From contig NZ_RQVV01000003.1 of the NCBI RefSeq assembly GCF_009295515.1, positions 1-64,000 of the forward strand: a DNA stretch of 64,000 nucleotides, written 5' to 3'. The stretch's first letter is position 1; every line of letters starts with the position of its first letter. Source of the stretch: Erwinia endophytica. GTDB taxonomy: Bacteria; Pseudomonadota; Gammaproteobacteria; Enterobacterales; Enterobacteriaceae. Under the pieces are notes generated by a model that did not search any database, was not told the origin of the DNA, and worked only from the letters and a program-made list of their open reading frames with translations. Below are positions 48,308 to 59,919 of the stretch, one piece after another. The position numbers and the translations under genes are program-made.

Positions 48308-48427
48308 GATAAATCCTTCTGAATGGATGAAGCTGGTTGTTTGTACGCCAAACAAGTCAGATATTCAATGAACAGAGGATTATACGGGAAAATCAGCGAG
48401 GGCATTAGGGCATTAACGACAAAAAAG

Positions 48428-48643
48428 TTATACCACATAACGCCAGATTGATTTGGGCACACAACCTAAATCAAACAAACGCCCACCCGCCGCTAATTCC
48501 GCGCGGCGGTGATCGGCAGCACGGTACATGTTAACAATCTCATTATTATCGGTCAGCGAATAATTGAGATGGTCAAACAATTTCTCCAGACTTTCCAGTG
48601 AGCTAACTTTACGAAATTTTAATAAATAATCTTGCACAGTCAT
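48428..48643 (-). CDS. cnu: Hha-family nucleoid modulator Cnu (YdgT)
   Basis: 71 residues, the same length as E. coli Cnu and closely similar: [21 protein letters not shown] start, [23 protein letters not shown] centre. Cnu binds H-NS/StpA and helps silence AT-rich genes; it also binds oriC in E. coli. A relevant partner for foreign DNA such as the left end of the window. In E. coli the small gene blr follows; it is not found here. Confidence 0.94.
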   Translation of the reverse strand: MTVQDYLLKFRKVSSLESLEKLFDHLNYSLTDNNEIVNMYRAADHRRAELAAGGRLFDLGCVPKSIWRYVV

Positions 48644-49114
48644 AGTGGATGCGGCAGTCAGAATTAAGTGAATGCAAGTATATGGCGCGTTGCTGGTGTG
48701 TCTATAGCGGGAAATACGAAATTACCGTACTTTAGGAATGAAGAGCAATATTTCCTTTTATGGTGGTTGACGGTATGCATCAGCCGGTGTTGTGGCACAG
48801 TTCACAAATTCGAGAATGAACGTCGCGGCTATTTTTTCGGTTCATGATGACAGAACCTGACGAGGTGTTGTAATCGTTTCCATTGACCGCCGAGAATAAG
48901 TCTTTATCTTCACTACATTTAGTTAACATACCTTTTTTTATTTCACAGGCGTTTTATCCATATCTCATTGCGATATGACGCGGCTAATGTGTGGTGTAAC
49001 GTCCTTTAATGAATGAGATTTGTGAGCATTGTCGAAAATGTTTTTTCGCCATTAGTCCAGGCTTGAGTGGTGTTTAACCCTACACTACAAAATCCCATCA
49101 GAGGAAAATAACTC
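48644..49114. other. Intergenic region between cnu and ytfQ
   Basis: 470 bases without a gene. It holds the promoters of cnu (minus) and ytfQ (plus). A CRP-like site is listed separately. A second half-site, TTTGTGAGCATTGTCG, lies at about 49019. The 3' end has GAGGAAAATAACTC before the ytfQ ATG. Confidence 0.5.
48791..48806. promoter_or_regulatory. CRP-like site upstream of ytfQ
   Basis: TGTGG-CACAGT-TCACA matches the TGTGA-N6-TCACA consensus at nine of ten positions. It is 309 bases from the ytfQ ATG and about 150 from cnu. Catabolite control of the sugar transporter would make sense. Confidence 0.45.
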
Positions 49115-50071
49115 ATGTGGAAGCGTTTACTCTTAACCACACTCATTAGCGGCAGTTTATCTGCTACGGCGCTGGCGGAATCGTTGACGGTGGGTTTTTC
49201 GCAGGTTGGCGCTGAGTCAGGCTGGCGAGCAGCGGAAACCAGTGTCGCTAAAAGCGAGGCTCAGAAACGCGGCATTACGCTAAAAATTGCGGATGGTCAG
49301 CAGAAACAGGAGAATCAGATCAAGGCGGTACGCTCATTTATCGCCCAGGGCGTCGATGCCATTTTTATCGCTCCGGTGGTACAGACTGGCTGGGAACCGG
49401 TGCTGGAAGAAGCGAAGGATGCCCACATCCCGGTATTCCTGCTGGATCGCGCCATCGTGGTGAAAGACAAATCGTTGTATATGGCGGTGGTCACCGCTGA
49501 TAACGTTTATGAAGGCCAACTGATCGGCGACTGGCTGGTTAAAGAGCGGGCCGGTCAGCCATGTAACGTGGTGGAATTGCAGGGAACAGTAGGGGCCAGC
49601 GTCGCCATAGACCGTAAAAAAGGATTTGCTGAAGCGATTGCCAATACGCCAGGTATCAAAATTATCCGTTCTCAGTCTGGTGACTTTACCCGCAGTAAAG
49701 GTAAAGAAGTGATGGAAAGTTTTATTAAGGCGGAAAATAACGGTAAAAATATCTGTATGCTCTTCGCCCATAATGACGATATGGCGATCGGCGCCATCCA
49801 GGCAATTAAAGAAGCAGGCCTGAAACCGGGTAAAGATATTCTCACCGGGTCTATCGACGGCGTACCGGACATTTATAAAGCGATGCTGGCCGGTGAAGCC
49901 AATGCCAATGTCGAGTTGACACCCAATATGGCCGGGCCAGCGTTTGACGCATTAGAAAAATTCAAGAAAGACGGTACGCTACCGCCAAAAATTATTAAAA
50001 CCGAATCAAAACTTTTCCTACCCGCTGACGCACAATCTCAGTTAGACAAGAAAAAAGGTATGGGTTACTGA
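49115..50071 (+). CDS. ytfQ: Galactofuranose-type ABC transporter binding protein
   Basis: 318 residues, E. coli YtfQ 318. The signal peptide is MWKRLLLTTLISGSLSATALA. Periplasmic-binding fold type I: VGFSQVGAESGWRAAETS, ADGQQKQENQIKAVRSFIAQGVDAIF, LDRAIVVKD, LFAHNDDMAIGAIQAIKEAG. Binds galactofuranose in E. coli. First gene of ytfQRT-yjfF. Confidence 0.93.
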   Translation: MWKRLLLTTLISGSLSATALAESLTVGFSQVGAESGWRAAETSVAKSEAQKRGITLKIADGQQKQENQIKAVRSFIAQGVDAIFIAPVVQTGWEPVLEEAKDAHIPVFLLDRAIVVKDKSLYMAVVTADNVYEGQLIGDWLVKERAGQPCNVVELQGTVGASVAIDRKKGFAEAIANTPGIKIIRSQSGDFTRSKGKEVMESFIKAENNGKNICMLFAHNDDMAIGAIQAIKEAGLKPGKDILTGSIDGVPDIYKAMLAGEANANVELTPNMAGPAFDALEKFKKDGTLPPKIIKTESKLFLPADAQSQLDKKKGMGY

Positions 50072-50124
50072 CACCGGCGCCGCCTGCGCGCCAGGTGGCT
50101 TTTTCATGTGCGAGGCAAAGTCGT

Positions 50125-51651
50125 ATGACCACCCGGATGACATCCTCTGCGCCGTTGTTGAGTATTCGCGGCGTCAGCAAAACCTTTCCCGGCGTTAAAG
50201 CGTTGGATAATGTTTCATTTGATATCCATCGTGGCGAAATAATGGCGCTGCTCGGTGAAAACGGGGCGGGAAAATCCACGCTGATTAAAGTCCTGACAGG
50301 CGTTTATAAACGCGATACCGGAACCATTACCCTGGCCGGCCGTGTGATTAATCCGCATAACACGGCGGCAGCCCAGGCGGCGGGAATGGGGACGGTTTAT
50401 CAGGAGGTCAATCTGCTGCCGAATATGTCGGTGGCGGATAATCTTTTTATTGGGCGGGAGCCGCGGCGGTTGGGGTTAATTGACCGTAAGACGTTGGTGA
50501 AAAAAGCCCGAGAACTGCTGCAACGCTATGGTTTTGAACTGGATGTAACCCGGTCGCTCGGGCAGTATTCCGTCGCCATGCAGCAGATAATCGCTATCTG
50601 TCGTGCCGTGGATCTTTCGGCTCAGGTATTAATCCTTGATGAACCCACCGCCAGTCTGGATGCCAGTGAAGTGGCAATGCTGTTCACACTGATGAACCAG
50701 TTGAAAGCGAAGGGCATGGGGTTGATTTTTGTCAGTCACTTTCTCGACCAGGTTTACAACGTCAGCGACCGCATCACCGTATTACGCAACGGTCAGTTTA
50801 TCGCGACCCATGAAACCAGCGCGTTGCCGCAGATCGAACTGATCAAATTGATGCTTGGACGTGAGTTGTCAGAGAGCGCGTTGCACCGTGCCGGGAGCAC
50901 GCTGAAGCGCAATCAGCCGGTGGTGGAATTTAAAGATTACGGCAAGAAAGGGGTAATCGAACCCTTCAACCTGAGCGTGCGTCCTGGTGAGGCGGTGGGG
51001 CTGGCTGGTCTGTTGGGATCCGGGCGGACAGAAACCGCGGAATTACTGTTCGCTATCAGGCGAGCCGACAGTGGCAGTGCCTTCATCAGGGGGAAAAAAT
51101 ACACGATCAGAACACCCGCGCAGGCGGCAAAGTTGGGGATGGGCTTTTGCCCGGAAGATCGAAAAACCGAAGGTATTGTCGGGGCGGCTTCGGTACAGGA
51201 AAACATTATTCTGGCCCTGCAGGTGCAGCGGGGCTGGTTGCGCCCGATTAAGCGGCGGGAGCAACAGGAGATAGCCGGGCGTTTTATCCGTAGTCTGGGG
51301 ATCCGCACGCCGCACGCCGACCAGCCGGTGGAGCTGCTTTCCGGGGGCAATCAGCAGAAGGTGTTGCTTTCTCGCTGGCTGGTGACTAAACCGCAGTTCC
51401 TGATCCTTGATGAACCCACGCGTGGCATCGATGTTGGCGCGCATGCCGACATTATCCGCCTGATTGAATCACTTTGCGCCGACGGTCTGGCGTTGCTGGT
51501 GATTTCGTCGGAGCTGGAGGAACTGGTGGGGTATGCGGATCGGGTGCTTATCTTACGTGACCGTCGGCAGGTGGCTGAGATCCCGCTGGAGCAGCTTTCC
51601 GTCGCGGCCATTGTCAAGGCAATTGCGGCGGGAGGGGAACCACATGCTTGA
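50125..51651 (+). CDS. ytfR: Sugar ABC transporter ATPase YtfR
   Basis: 508 residues from the ATG at 50125 (MTTRMTSSAPLLSIRGVSK). Two ATPase domains: the first has [21 protein letters not shown] and LILDEPTASLD; the second has [31 protein letters not shown] and [13 protein letters not shown]. Cytoplasmic energiser for YtfT/YjfF. Follows ytfQ by 53 bases and overlaps ytfT by eight. Confidence 0.93.
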   Translation: MTTRMTSSAPLLSIRGVSKTFPGVKALDNVSFDIHRGEIMALLGENGAGKSTLIKVLTGVYKRDTGTITLAGRVINPHNTAAAQAAGMGTVYQEVNLLPNMSVADNLFIGREPRRLGLIDRKTLVKKARELLQRYGFELDVTRSLGQYSVAMQQIIAICRAVDLSAQVLILDEPTASLDASEVAMLFTLMNQLKAKGMGLIFVSHFLDQVYNVSDRITVLRNGQFIATHETSALPQIELIKLMLGRELSESALHRAGSTLKRNQPVVEFKDYGKKGVIEPFNLSVRPGEAVGLAGLLGSGRTETAELLFAIRRADSGSAFIRGKKYTIRTPAQAAKLGMGFCPEDRKTEGIVGAASVQENIILALQVQRGWLRPIKRREQQEIAGRFIRSLGIRTPHADQPVELLSGGNQQKVLLSRWLVTKPQFLILDEPTRGIDVGAHADIIRLIESLCADGLALLVISSELEELVGYADRVLILRDRRQVAEIPLEQLSVAAIVKAIAAGGEPHA

Positions 51652-52663
51652 GTCACATCGGTTGCCGGGGAAATTGCCGATGCTAAAACGCAAACGCCCT
51701 GTCGGGTTGCCGCAGATAGCGGCGCTGGTGTTGGTGCTGATTGCCGACAGCCTGGTGGCGCACCATTTTTTTGCCATCCATTTACAGGAAGGGCGATTGT
51801 TTGGCAGCCCGATTGACATTCTTAATCGGGCTGCGCCAGTCGCCCTGTTATCCATTGGTATGACGCTGGTAATCGCTACTGGTGGCATCGATCTTTCGGT
51901 TGGCGCGGTAATGGCGATTGCTGGCGCGACGGCGGCAACGCTGACCGTTTCGGGCCACAGCCTGCCAGTGATTATTCTGACCACGCTGGCAACTGGCGTA
52001 CTGTGCGGTTTATGGAATGGTGTACTGGTGGCGCTGCTGAAGATCCAACCGTTTGTGGCCACGTTAATCCTGATGGTGGCGGGACGTGGGATCGCGCAAC
52101 TGATCACGCAGGGGCAAATCATTACCTTTGACAAGGAATCGCTGGCGTGGCTGGGCAGCGGTTCATGGTGGACCTTGCCGGTTCCGCTGTGGATAACCCT
52201 GGTGGTGGCGATTCTGGTGGCGTTGCTGACACGCAAAACGGCCCTGGGGATGTTTATCGAAGCCGTGGGGATCAATCTGCGCGCCGCCCGTAATGCTGGG
52301 GTGAATAGCTGGCTGGTAGTGATGAGTACCTATATTGTCAGTGGATTGTGTGCGGGGGTTGCCGGGTTGATCGTGGCGGCGGATATTCGTGGCGCGGATG
52401 CCAATAACGCCGGATTGTGGCTGGAGATGGATGCGATCCTCGCGGTAGTGATTGGCGGCGCTTCGCTGATGGGCGGCCGCTTTAATATGCTGTTGTCGCT
52501 GATTGGCGCACTGATTATCCAGGCGATGAATACGGGCATTCTGCTGTCCGGCTTTCCGCCGGAATTGAACCAGGTGGTGAAGGCCATCGTGGTGATGGTG
52601 GTATTGCTTATCCAGTCACCGCGCTTTATTCAACTGTTTAACAGGGGGCGAAAAGGTGGTTAA
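51644..52663 (+). CDS. ytfT: Sugar ABC transporter permease YtfT
   Basis: 339 residues from the ATG at 51644, with GGAGGGG upstream, within the ytfR end. RbsC-type permease with about nine helices; LFGSPIDILNRAAPVALLSI, ATGGIDLSVGAVMAIAGA and RGADANNAGLWLEMDAILAVVIGG are characteristic of YtfT. Forms the membrane channel with YjfF. Confidence 0.93.
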   Translation: MLESHRLPGKLPMLKRKRPVGLPQIAALVLVLIADSLVAHHFFAIHLQEGRLFGSPIDILNRAAPVALLSIGMTLVIATGGIDLSVGAVMAIAGATAATLTVSGHSLPVIILTTLATGVLCGLWNGVLVALLKIQPFVATLILMVAGRGIAQLITQGQIITFDKESLAWLGSGSWWTLPVPLWITLVVAILVALLTRKTALGMFIEAVGINLRAARNAGVNSWLVVMSTYIVSGLCAGVAGLIVAADIRGADANNAGLWLEMDAILAVVIGGASLMGGRFNMLLSLIGALIIQAMNTGILLSGFPPELNQVVKAIVVMVVLLIQSPRFIQLFNRGRKGG

Positions 52664-53642
52664 ACGACATCTGCCGTTAATGATAACGCTGCTGGTGTTT
52701 GTCGCAGGTTATCTGTTTTGCCTGGGTCAGTTTCCGGGTTTTGCTTCCACGCGGGTGATTGCCAATATTCTGACGGATAATGCTTTCCTCGGCATTATCG
52801 CTGTGGGCATGACTTTCGTTATCCTTTCTGGGGGGATCGATCTGTCGGTCGGCGCCGTCATCGCCTTTACGGGGGTGTTTCTGGCACGGATGATCGGCGA
52901 TTACCATCTCGATCCCTGGCTGGCGTTTGCGCTGGTGATGGTGATGGGGGCGGCCTTTGGGGCGATGATGGGCTGGCTGATTGATGCGCTGCAAATCCCC
53001 GCTTTTATTATCACCCTGGCCGGGATGTTTTTTCTGCGCGGCAGTAGTTATCTGGTGGCCGAGAGTTCGATACCGATCAACCATCCATTGTATGTCACGT
53101 TGTCGGGATTGGCATGGAAGATCCCCGGCGGAGGGCGGTTGAGCCTGTTAGCGGTGATCATGCTGTTTGTGGTGGTGGTGGGGATAATCCTGGCGCACCG
53201 CAGCCGCTTTGGTAATCAGGTGTATGCCATTGGCGGCAATGCGACCTCCGCGCAACTGATGGGGATTTCGACACGCAGTACGACGGTGAGAATTTATATG
53301 TTGTCATCGGCGCTGGCGACACTGGCCGGGATCGTCTTTTCCCTCTATACCTCTGCGGGTTATGCGCTGGCGGGAATGGGCGTTGAGCTGGATGCGATTG
53401 CCTCGGTAGTGATTGGCGGCACATTGTTGTCCGGTGGGGTGGGAACCGTGCTGGGCACCCTGTTTGGGGTGTTGATTCAGGGGTTGATCCAGACATGGAT
53501 TAATTTTGATGGCACACTGAGTTCATGGTGGACGAAAATCGCGATTGGTATTTTGTTGTTTGCTTTTATTACGTTGCAAAGATTACTGACGGTAATGTGG
53601 CAACGGCAGCAGAATGCGCCGGTGAAGCGACTGGCGCCATAG
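52656..53642 (+). CDS. yjfF: Sugar ABC transporter permease YjfF
   Basis: 328 residues. About nine helices; NAFLGIIAVGMTFVILSGGIDLSVGAVIAF and GYALAGMGVELDAIASVVIGG are typical. Overlaps ytfT by eight bases. The 170 bases to the araA stop on the other strand hold no clear terminator. Confidence 0.93.
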   Translation: MVKRHLPLMITLLVFVAGYLFCLGQFPGFASTRVIANILTDNAFLGIIAVGMTFVILSGGIDLSVGAVIAFTGVFLARMIGDYHLDPWLAFALVMVMGAAFGAMMGWLIDALQIPAFIITLAGMFFLRGSSYLVAESSIPINHPLYVTLSGLAWKIPGGGRLSLLAVIMLFVVVVGIILAHRSRFGNQVYAIGGNATSAQLMGISTRSTTVRIYMLSSALATLAGIVFSLYTSAGYALAGMGVELDAIASVVIGGTLLSGGVGTVLGTLFGVLIQGLIQTWINFDGTLSSWWTKIAIGILLFAFITLQRLLTVMWQRQQNAPVKRLAP

Positions 53643-53811
53643 CAGATCAGTTCAGGGGCCGCAGGGACACGGCAAACAGGGGCGGAGGGGCGAATGTACC
53701 TCCCTCCGGCCTGCACCGATGCTCGATGCTAACCAGCCCCTCACCTTCATACCTCATGCGGGTCAACGTGTGACGGTGGCTCAGCAAACCGCTCAGACTC
53801 CTGCGCAAACC

Positions 53812-55320
53812 TTAGCGCTGATTGAGCCGGTAATAAGCCTCGTTCCAGCGTAATGCGTCCCTGAAGTTGTGCAGGGTGGTGGTTTCATCAATCACCATCA
53901 CTTCAATCCCGTGCATTTCGCCGTACTGGCGCATATCGTCCACTGTCAGCGCCTGACTAAAGACGGTATGGTGTGCGCCGCCGCCGAGGATCCAGGCTTC
54001 CGCCGCGGTCGCCAGTGATGGTTGCGCCTGCCATAGCGCGCGGGCGACCGGGAGTTTGGGCAGGGGGTGCGGTTGCTCAATGGCATCCACTACATTGACC
54101 AACAGGCGGAACCGGTCGCCGATATCGATAACGCTGGCGTTTACCGCCTGACCGGCAGGGGTGGAAAAAATCAGCCGCGCGGGATCGGCTTTACCGCCAA
54201 TCCCCAGATACTGTACGTCGAGTAGCGGACGGGATTCGCGGGCGACAGAAGGACACACTTCCAGCATATGCGAACCGAGTACCAGTTCGTTACCGGGTGA
54301 AAAGTGATAGGTGTAATCTTCCATAAATGAAGTACCGCCAGGCAGACCGCTGGCCATTACTTTGAAAATGTACAGCAACGCGGCGGTTTTCCAGTCGCCT
54401 TCACCCGCAAAACCGTATCCCTGCGCCATCAGACGCTGAACCGCCAGACCTGGCAGTTGCGTCATGCCGTGCAGGGTCTGGAAGTTGGTGGTGAAGGCCA
54501 TGCAGCCTTCCGCCTGCAGGAAACGTTTGAGCCCCAGTTCGATCCTTGCCGCATCCAGTACGTTCTGGCGTTTTTCGCCATGGGCGGCAGCCACGGGAGT
54601 AAAGTCATACAGGCTTTCGTATTCATCGACCAGCGTGTTGACATCACTATCGCTGACGTCGTTGATCACCGTCACCAGATCGCCAATCCCCCAGCCGTTC
54701 ACCGCATAACCAAACTGGATCTGTGCGGCCACTTTGTCGCCTTCCGTTACCGCCACTTCCCGCATGTTATCGCCAAAACGCGCCACCTTCAGATTTTGGC
54801 TGGCCTGCTTCGCGGCGGCGGCCCGCATCCATTTTCCGATGCGTTGCTGCGCAGTGTTATCCTGCCAGTGTCCGGTGACGACGCTGTGCGGCAGACGCAT
54901 CCGCGCGCCGATGAAACCGAACTCCCGGCCGCCATGCGCAGTCTGGTTCAGGTTCATAAAATCCATATCCATACTGTCCCACGGGATCTCGGCGTTGAAC
55001 TGGGTATGGAACTGCAGCAGTGGTTTGTTGAGGATCGACAGACCGCCAATCCACATTTTGGCCGGTGAAAAGGTATGCAGCCAGGTGATAATGCCCAGAC
55101 AATCCTCTGCATAATTAGCCTGTCGGCAGAGCGCCAGGGCTTCGTCCGGACTTTTCACCAACGGTTTCAGGATCAGGGGAAACGGCAGATTACCCTGGCG
55201 ATTCAGTCCATCCGCCACCTGTTGGGCATGATGTTCAACCTGACGTAAGGTCTCCGTGCCATAAAGATGCTGAGTACCAATCACCAACCAGACATTAAGC
55301 GCGTTGTGCTGAGTCATCAT
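53812..55320 (-). CDS. araA: L-arabinose isomerase
   Basis: 502 residues, E. coli AraA 500. [19 protein letters not shown] start, [33 protein letters not shown], and metal-ligand regions [14 protein letters not shown] and [13 protein letters not shown]. Converts L-arabinose to L-ribulose. TAATG overlap with the araB stop couples translation. Confidence 0.97.
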   Translation of the reverse strand: MMTQHNALNVWLVIGTQHLYGTETLRQVEHHAQQVADGLNRQGNLPFPLILKPLVKSPDEALALCRQANYAEDCLGIITWLHTFSPAKMWIGGLSILNKPLLQFHTQFNAEIPWDSMDMDFMNLNQTAHGGREFGFIGARMRLPHSVVTGHWQDNTAQQRIGKWMRAAAAKQASQNLKVARFGDNMREVAVTEGDKVAAQIQFGYAVNGWGIGDLVTVINDVSDSDVNTLVDEYESLYDFTPVAAAHGEKRQNVLDAARIELGLKRFLQAEGCMAFTTNFQTLHGMTQLPGLAVQRLMAQGYGFAGEGDWKTAALLYIFKVMASGLPGGTSFMEDYTYHFSPGNELVLGSHMLEVCPSVARESRPLLDVQYLGIGGKADPARLIFSTPAGQAVNASVIDIGDRFRLLVNVVDAIEQPHPLPKLPVARALWQAQPSLATAAEAWILGGGAHHTVFSQALTVDDMRQYGEMHGIEVMVIDETTTLHNFRDALRWNEAYYRLNQR

Positions 55321-57011
55321 TATTCTCCTGATATTTTTGACGGATGCGCGGCGAAGAGTGGCTCGGCCGTTTCACACCATTGAAGGTAACGTTGATACAG
55401 TTGCTGATAGCGAGCAATACGGGTCGCATCAGGCTGCAACGTTGTGGCGACTGGGCTGGCCATTTTTCGTTGCGCTGTGGGGATATCGGCATATATGCCC
55501 GCGGCAACGGCGGCAAAAATCGCCGCGCCCAGCGCGCAGCATTCATCCGATGCAACGATATCCAGTGGACGGTTCATCACGTCGCAGCACACCTGCATAA
55601 TGGCTGGCGATTTACGGGCAATGCCGCCCAACGTCATCAGGCTGGCGACGGGAATATCCTGCTGCTCAAAACACTCCATAATCGCCCGTGCGCCAAACGC
55701 GGTGGCGGCAATAAAGCCACCAAACAAGGTTGGCGCGTCAGTCCCCAGATTCAGATCGGTGATGACGCCTTTCAGCCGCTGATTAGCAAACGGCGTACGG
55801 CGACCATTAAACCAGTCGAGCACCACGGGCAGATGATCCAGTTGCGGATCGGCGACCCAGGCGTTGGTCAGCTCGTTGAGCAGATTTTTCTGTATGCCAG
55901 CCAGTTCCGCCTGCAGGTGAGGGTGTTGTTCTGTCGCCTGAACCAGCGGCCAGCTCAGCAGATGGCTGAACCAGGCGTACATATCGCCAAAGGCGGATTG
56001 TCCGGCTTCCAGTCCAATCATGCCGGGGAGCACGCTGCCATTGACCTGGCCGCAGATGCCCTTTATCGCGCGATTGCCGACGCGTTGCTCATCGGCAATC
56101 AGGATGTCGCACGTGGAGGTACCGATAACCTTAACCAGGGTGTAAGGCCCGGCTCCCGCGCCGACCGCCCCCATATGGCAGTCGAAAGCCCCGCCGGAAA
56201 TAGTCACGTTCTCCGTTAGCCCAAGACGAGCCGCCCACTCCGGCGTGAGCGTCCCGACCGGCAGATCAGCGGTCCAGGTCTCGGTAAACAGCGGCAGGTC
56301 GAGATGTTGGTTCAGTATGGGGTCCAGCGCCTGTAAAAACGCGGTTGTTGGCAACCCCTGCCAGTCCGGATGCCACAGCGATTTGTGACCGGCCGCGCAG
56401 CGGCCGCGGCGGATGGCATGGGGAGCAGTGGTGCCGCTGAGCAGGGCCGGAACCCAGTCGCACAGTTCAATCCACGATACTGCCGCGGCATGTACCGCGG
56501 CGTCTTCACGGCTGATGTGCAGGATTTTGGCCCAGAACCATTCCGAAGAATAAATACCGCCAATAAAGCGGGAGTAATCCGCAAACTTTCCGCTGTGACA
56601 CAGGGCGGTAATCTCCTCGGCTTCTTTGATAGCGGTGTGATCTTTCCACAAGACGAACATCGCATTGGGGTTTTCCGCGAACTCCGGACGTAGCGCCAGC
56701 ACCTTGCCATCGGCATCGATCGGGGCAGGGGTGGACCCGGTTGAATCTACGCCGATACCGACAACGTTTTGTCGCTGTTCAGGTGATAATTTTGTGACAA
56801 CGTCACTAATGGCTTGTTCAAAAGCGTCAATATAGTCTTGTGGATGGTGACGAAACTGGTTGATACGGCTCTGACAGAACTTCCCGGCTTGCCAGCGTGG
56901 ATACGCCACGACCTGCCGGTATAGCTCTTTGCCGCTGGCGCAATCCACCGCCAGCGCGCGTACCGAATCGCTGCCAAAGTCCAGTCCTATCGTAATGGCG
57001 TCCACCTGCAT
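55320..57011 (-). CDS. araB: Ribulokinase
   Basis: 563 residues, E. coli AraB 566. FGGY-family kinase: [17 protein letters not shown] at the start, [66 protein letters not shown]. Phosphorylates L-ribulose to ribulose-5-phosphate. First gene of araBA; araD, which would complete the pathway, is not next to it. Confidence 0.96.
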   Translation of the reverse strand: MQVDAITIGLDFGSDSVRALAVDCASGKELYRQVVAYPRWQAGKFCQSRINQFRHHPQDYIDAFEQAISDVVTKLSPEQRQNVVGIGVDSTGSTPAPIDADGKVLALRPEFAENPNAMFVLWKDHTAIKEAEEITALCHSGKFADYSRFIGGIYSSEWFWAKILHISREDAAVHAAAVSWIELCDWVPALLSGTTAPHAIRRGRCAAGHKSLWHPDWQGLPTTAFLQALDPILNQHLDLPLFTETWTADLPVGTLTPEWAARLGLTENVTISGGAFDCHMGAVGAGAGPYTLVKVIGTSTCDILIADEQRVGNRAIKGICGQVNGSVLPGMIGLEAGQSAFGDMYAWFSHLLSWPLVQATEQHPHLQAELAGIQKNLLNELTNAWVADPQLDHLPVVLDWFNGRRTPFANQRLKGVITDLNLGTDAPTLFGGFIAATAFGARAIMECFEQQDIPVASLMTLGGIARKSPAIMQVCCDVMNRPLDIVASDECCALGAAIFAAVAAGIYADIPTAQRKMASPVATTLQPDATRIARYQQLYQRYLQWCETAEPLFAAHPSKISGE

Positions 57012-57377
57012 TCTTTCTTCTCCTGGTGGTCATGAGTAGGGTCTCTTTACCCTAAGAAGCGGTGATGGCGATAGTGAGGAAATGGCCGCTACATATATGC
57101 ATTTTCCTGCCATCTGCGGCGCTTTTGTGATGGCGATCAAATGTTATGAAAAGGTTAATATTGCTAAATATATGCATAATTTTGCTGTTATCTCAGGGTG
57201 TGATAGCGCTCTCTCTTTCGCGGCAATATTACCGTTACAACTAGCGCTTACCGGCCGCGTCATTCGTTGATGAACCGGGCCGAAAGAACCATGAATACAG
57301 CTCGTTAAGTTTTCAGCATTCCGATTGTTACCGATTACATCACACCGCGAAAAGCGGGTATTGCGCCGGAGAGCCTC
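57012..57377. promoter_or_regulatory. Divergent arabinose control region (araBA / araFGH-araC)
   Basis: A CRP-like site TGTGA-TGGCGA-TCAAA lies at 57126-57141. AraC half-sites of the TATGGATAAAAATGCTA type are seen at 57171-57187 (TATGCATAATTTTGCTG) and 57096-57111 (TATGCATTTTCCTGCC), with a looser one at 57145-57166 (TATGAAAA...ATTGCTA). CRP in the middle with AraC sites on both sides matches the logic of an arabinose regulon promoter pair. Confidence 0.65.
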
Positions 57378-58361
57378 ATGCACAAAATTATCCATGCGTT
57401 GGCCGCTATTGGCCTCGCCGCCGTTATGTCACATTCAGCTATAGCCGATACGATGAAGTTGGGTTTCCTGGTCAAACAGCCAGAGGAACCCTGGTTCCAG
57501 ACAGAATGGAGATTTGCCGATAAAGCGGGCAAGGATATGGGCTTTGAAGTGATCAAAATTGCCGTTCCCGATGGCGAAAAAACCCTTAATGCAATTGACA
57601 GCCTGGCCGCCAGCGGCGCCAAAGGGTTCGTTATCTGTACGCCGGATCCGAAACTGGGGGCCGCTATTGTGGCGAAGGCGCGCAGTTATGGTTTAAAGGT
57701 GATTGCGGTTGACGATCAGTTTGTTACCGCGAAAGGCAAGCCGATGGATACGGTGCCGCTGGTGATGATGGCCGCCAGCAAAATCGGCGAACGCCAGGGG
57801 CAGGAACTGTATAAAGAGATGCAAAAACGCGGCTGGGAGGTGAAAGATACCGCGGTAATGGCCATCACCGCAGATGAGTTGGATACCGCCCGTCGTCGCA
57901 CTACCGGCTCAATGGACGCGCTGAAAGCGGCGGGTTTCCCCGTGGCACAAATCTTCAAAGTCCCGACTAAATCCAATGATATCCCTGGTGCGTTTGATGC
58001 CGGTAACTCATTGCTGGTACAGCATCCGGGGGTCAAACACTGGTTGATCATCGGGATGAATGACAACACGGTGCTCGGCGGCGTACGGGCGACGGAAGGT
58101 CAGGGTTTCAAGGCGGCGGATGTGATTGGCATTGGTATTAACGGCGTGGATGCTGTCAGCGAATTATCCAAGAGCGAAGCCACCGGTTTCTATGGTTCTC
58201 TGCTACCCAGTCCCGACGTGCATGGCTACAAAAGTATCCAGATGCTCTACAACTGGGTGACCAAAGGCGTTGAGCCGCCGAAATTTACCGAAGTGACCGA
58301 CGTGGTGCTGATAACCCGTGACAACTTCAAAACCGAGTTGGCTAAAAAAGGCCTGATGTAA
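57378..58361 (+). CDS. araF: L-arabinose ABC transporter binding protein
   Basis: 327 residues, E. coli AraF 329. Signal peptide [21 protein letters not shown], then [20 protein letters not shown] and [20 protein letters not shown]. High-affinity periplasmic arabinose receptor. First gene of araFGH-araC. Confidence 0.96.
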   Translation: MHKIIHALAAIGLAAVMSHSAIADTMKLGFLVKQPEEPWFQTEWRFADKAGKDMGFEVIKIAVPDGEKTLNAIDSLAASGAKGFVICTPDPKLGAAIVAKARSYGLKVIAVDDQFVTAKGKPMDTVPLVMMAASKIGERQGQELYKEMQKRGWEVKDTAVMAITADELDTARRRTTGSMDALKAAGFPVAQIFKVPTKSNDIPGAFDAGNSLLVQHPGVKHWLIIGMNDNTVLGGVRATEGQGFKAADVIGIGINGVDAVSELSKSEATGFYGSLLPSPDVHGYKSIQMLYNWVTKGVEPPKFTEVTDVVLITRDNFKTELAKKGLM

Positions 58362-58378
58362 CGTTCGCCGGAGGATTA

Positions 58379-59902
58379 ATGAGTATGCAACCCCCTTATC
58401 TCAGCTTTCACGGCATCGGCAAAACTTTTCCGGGCGTGAAGGCGCTGCAGGATATCAGCTTCGACTGTGCCGCGGGTCAGATCCATGCATTGATGGGCGA
58501 AAATGGCGCCGGTAAGTCCACGCTGCTGAAGATCCTCAGTGGCAGCTATCAGCCCAGCAGTGGCGAGATCCGCATTAAGGGCCAACCCGTCAGTTTCAGC
58601 CAGGCTACCGATGCGCTGGATGCCGGCATTGCCATTATCTACCAGGAACTGCACCTGGTGCCTGAAATGTCGATCGCTGAAAATATCTACCTTGGACAGT
58701 TACCGCAACGGGCGGGTTTGGTTAACCGCTCGCTGTTGCGTTATGAAGCAGGGCAGCAACTGGAAAATTTAGGGATGGATATCGATCCGGATACGCCGCT
58801 GAAAAACCTCTCGTTGGGGCAGTGGCAGATGGTGGAAATTGCCAAGGCGTTGGCGCGCAACGCCAAAATTATTGCTTTCGATGAACCGACCAGTTCACTT
58901 TCCGCACGTGAGATTGAACATCTGTTCCGGGTTATTCGCAAACTGCGTTCACTGGGCAGGGTGGTCTTGTATGTTTCGCACCGTATGGAAGAAATTTTCG
59001 CGCTCAGCGATGCCATTACCGTCTTTAAAGACGGACGCTATGTCCGGACTTTCACTGACGTGGCCAATACCAGCCATGATCAACTGGTGCAGGCGATGGT
59101 GGGGCGTGAAATCGGCGACATTTACGGCTATACGCCGCGTCAAATCGGCGAGGTACGGCTGAAACTGGACAATGTACAGGCGAAAGGCGTGCGCATGCCC
59201 ATTTCGCTGAGTGTAAGAGCAGGCGAAATCGTTGGCCTGTTCGGTCTGGTCGGTGCCGGACGTAGTGAATTGATGAAAGGGTTGTTCGGCGCGACAAAAC
59301 TGACCGGCGGTGAACTGTGGCTGGATGGTCAGAAGGTGGTGATAACCGAACCCATCCATGCAATTCGGGCCGGTATTTTACTGTGTCCGGAAGACCGTAA
59401 AGCCGATGGCATTATCGCCGTGCACTCGGTACGTGACAATATTAACATCAGCGCCAGACGTAATAATCTCCTTGCCGGATACCTGATCAATAATCAGTGG
59501 GAAAACCACAATGCGCAAAGCCATATCCGCGCCCTGAATATCAAAACCCCGTCGGCGGATCAGCCGATCATCAACCTTTCTGGCGGTAATCAACAGAAGG
59601 CTATTCTTGGTCGCTGGTTGTCGGAAGAGATGAAAGTGATCCTGCTGGATGAGCCCACCCGCGGTATTGACGTCGGCGCGAAGCATGAAATCTACACCCT
59701 GATTTATGCGCTGGCTAAACAGGGCATAGCGGTGCTGTTCGCCTCCAGCGACCTGCCTGAAGTGATGGGGGTTGCCGATCGTATTGTGGTCATGCGCGAA
59801 GGGGAAATTGCGGGTGAACTGAGCCATGACGATGCGACCGAAGCCAGGACGCTGAGTCTGGCGATGCCCAAAACAACGCAACAAATTGCCGCTGTGGCCT
59901 GA
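58379..59902 (+). CDS. araG: L-arabinose ABC transporter ATPase
   Basis: 507 residues from ATG 58379; a second ATG two codons later ([10 protein letters not shown]) fits the family equally. Two ATPase domains: [41 protein letters not shown]; then [43 protein letters not shown]. 17 bases after araF and 17 before araH. Confidence 0.96.
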   Translation: MSMQPPYLSFHGIGKTFPGVKALQDISFDCAAGQIHALMGENGAGKSTLLKILSGSYQPSSGEIRIKGQPVSFSQATDALDAGIAIIYQELHLVPEMSIAENIYLGQLPQRAGLVNRSLLRYEAGQQLENLGMDIDPDTPLKNLSLGQWQMVEIAKALARNAKIIAFDEPTSSLSAREIEHLFRVIRKLRSLGRVVLYVSHRMEEIFALSDAITVFKDGRYVRTFTDVANTSHDQLVQAMVGREIGDIYGYTPRQIGEVRLKLDNVQAKGVRMPISLSVRAGEIVGLFGLVGAGRSELMKGLFGATKLTGGELWLDGQKVVITEPIHAIRAGILLCPEDRKADGIIAVHSVRDNINISARRNNLLAGYLINNQWENHNAQSHIRALNIKTPSADQPIINLSGGNQQKAILGRWLSEEMKVILLDEPTRGIDVGAKHEIYTLIYALAKQGIAVLFASSDLPEVMGVADRIVVMREGEIAGELSHDDATEARTLSLAMPKTTQQIAAVA

Positions 59903-59919
59903 TCTGAAGGAGATCTATT

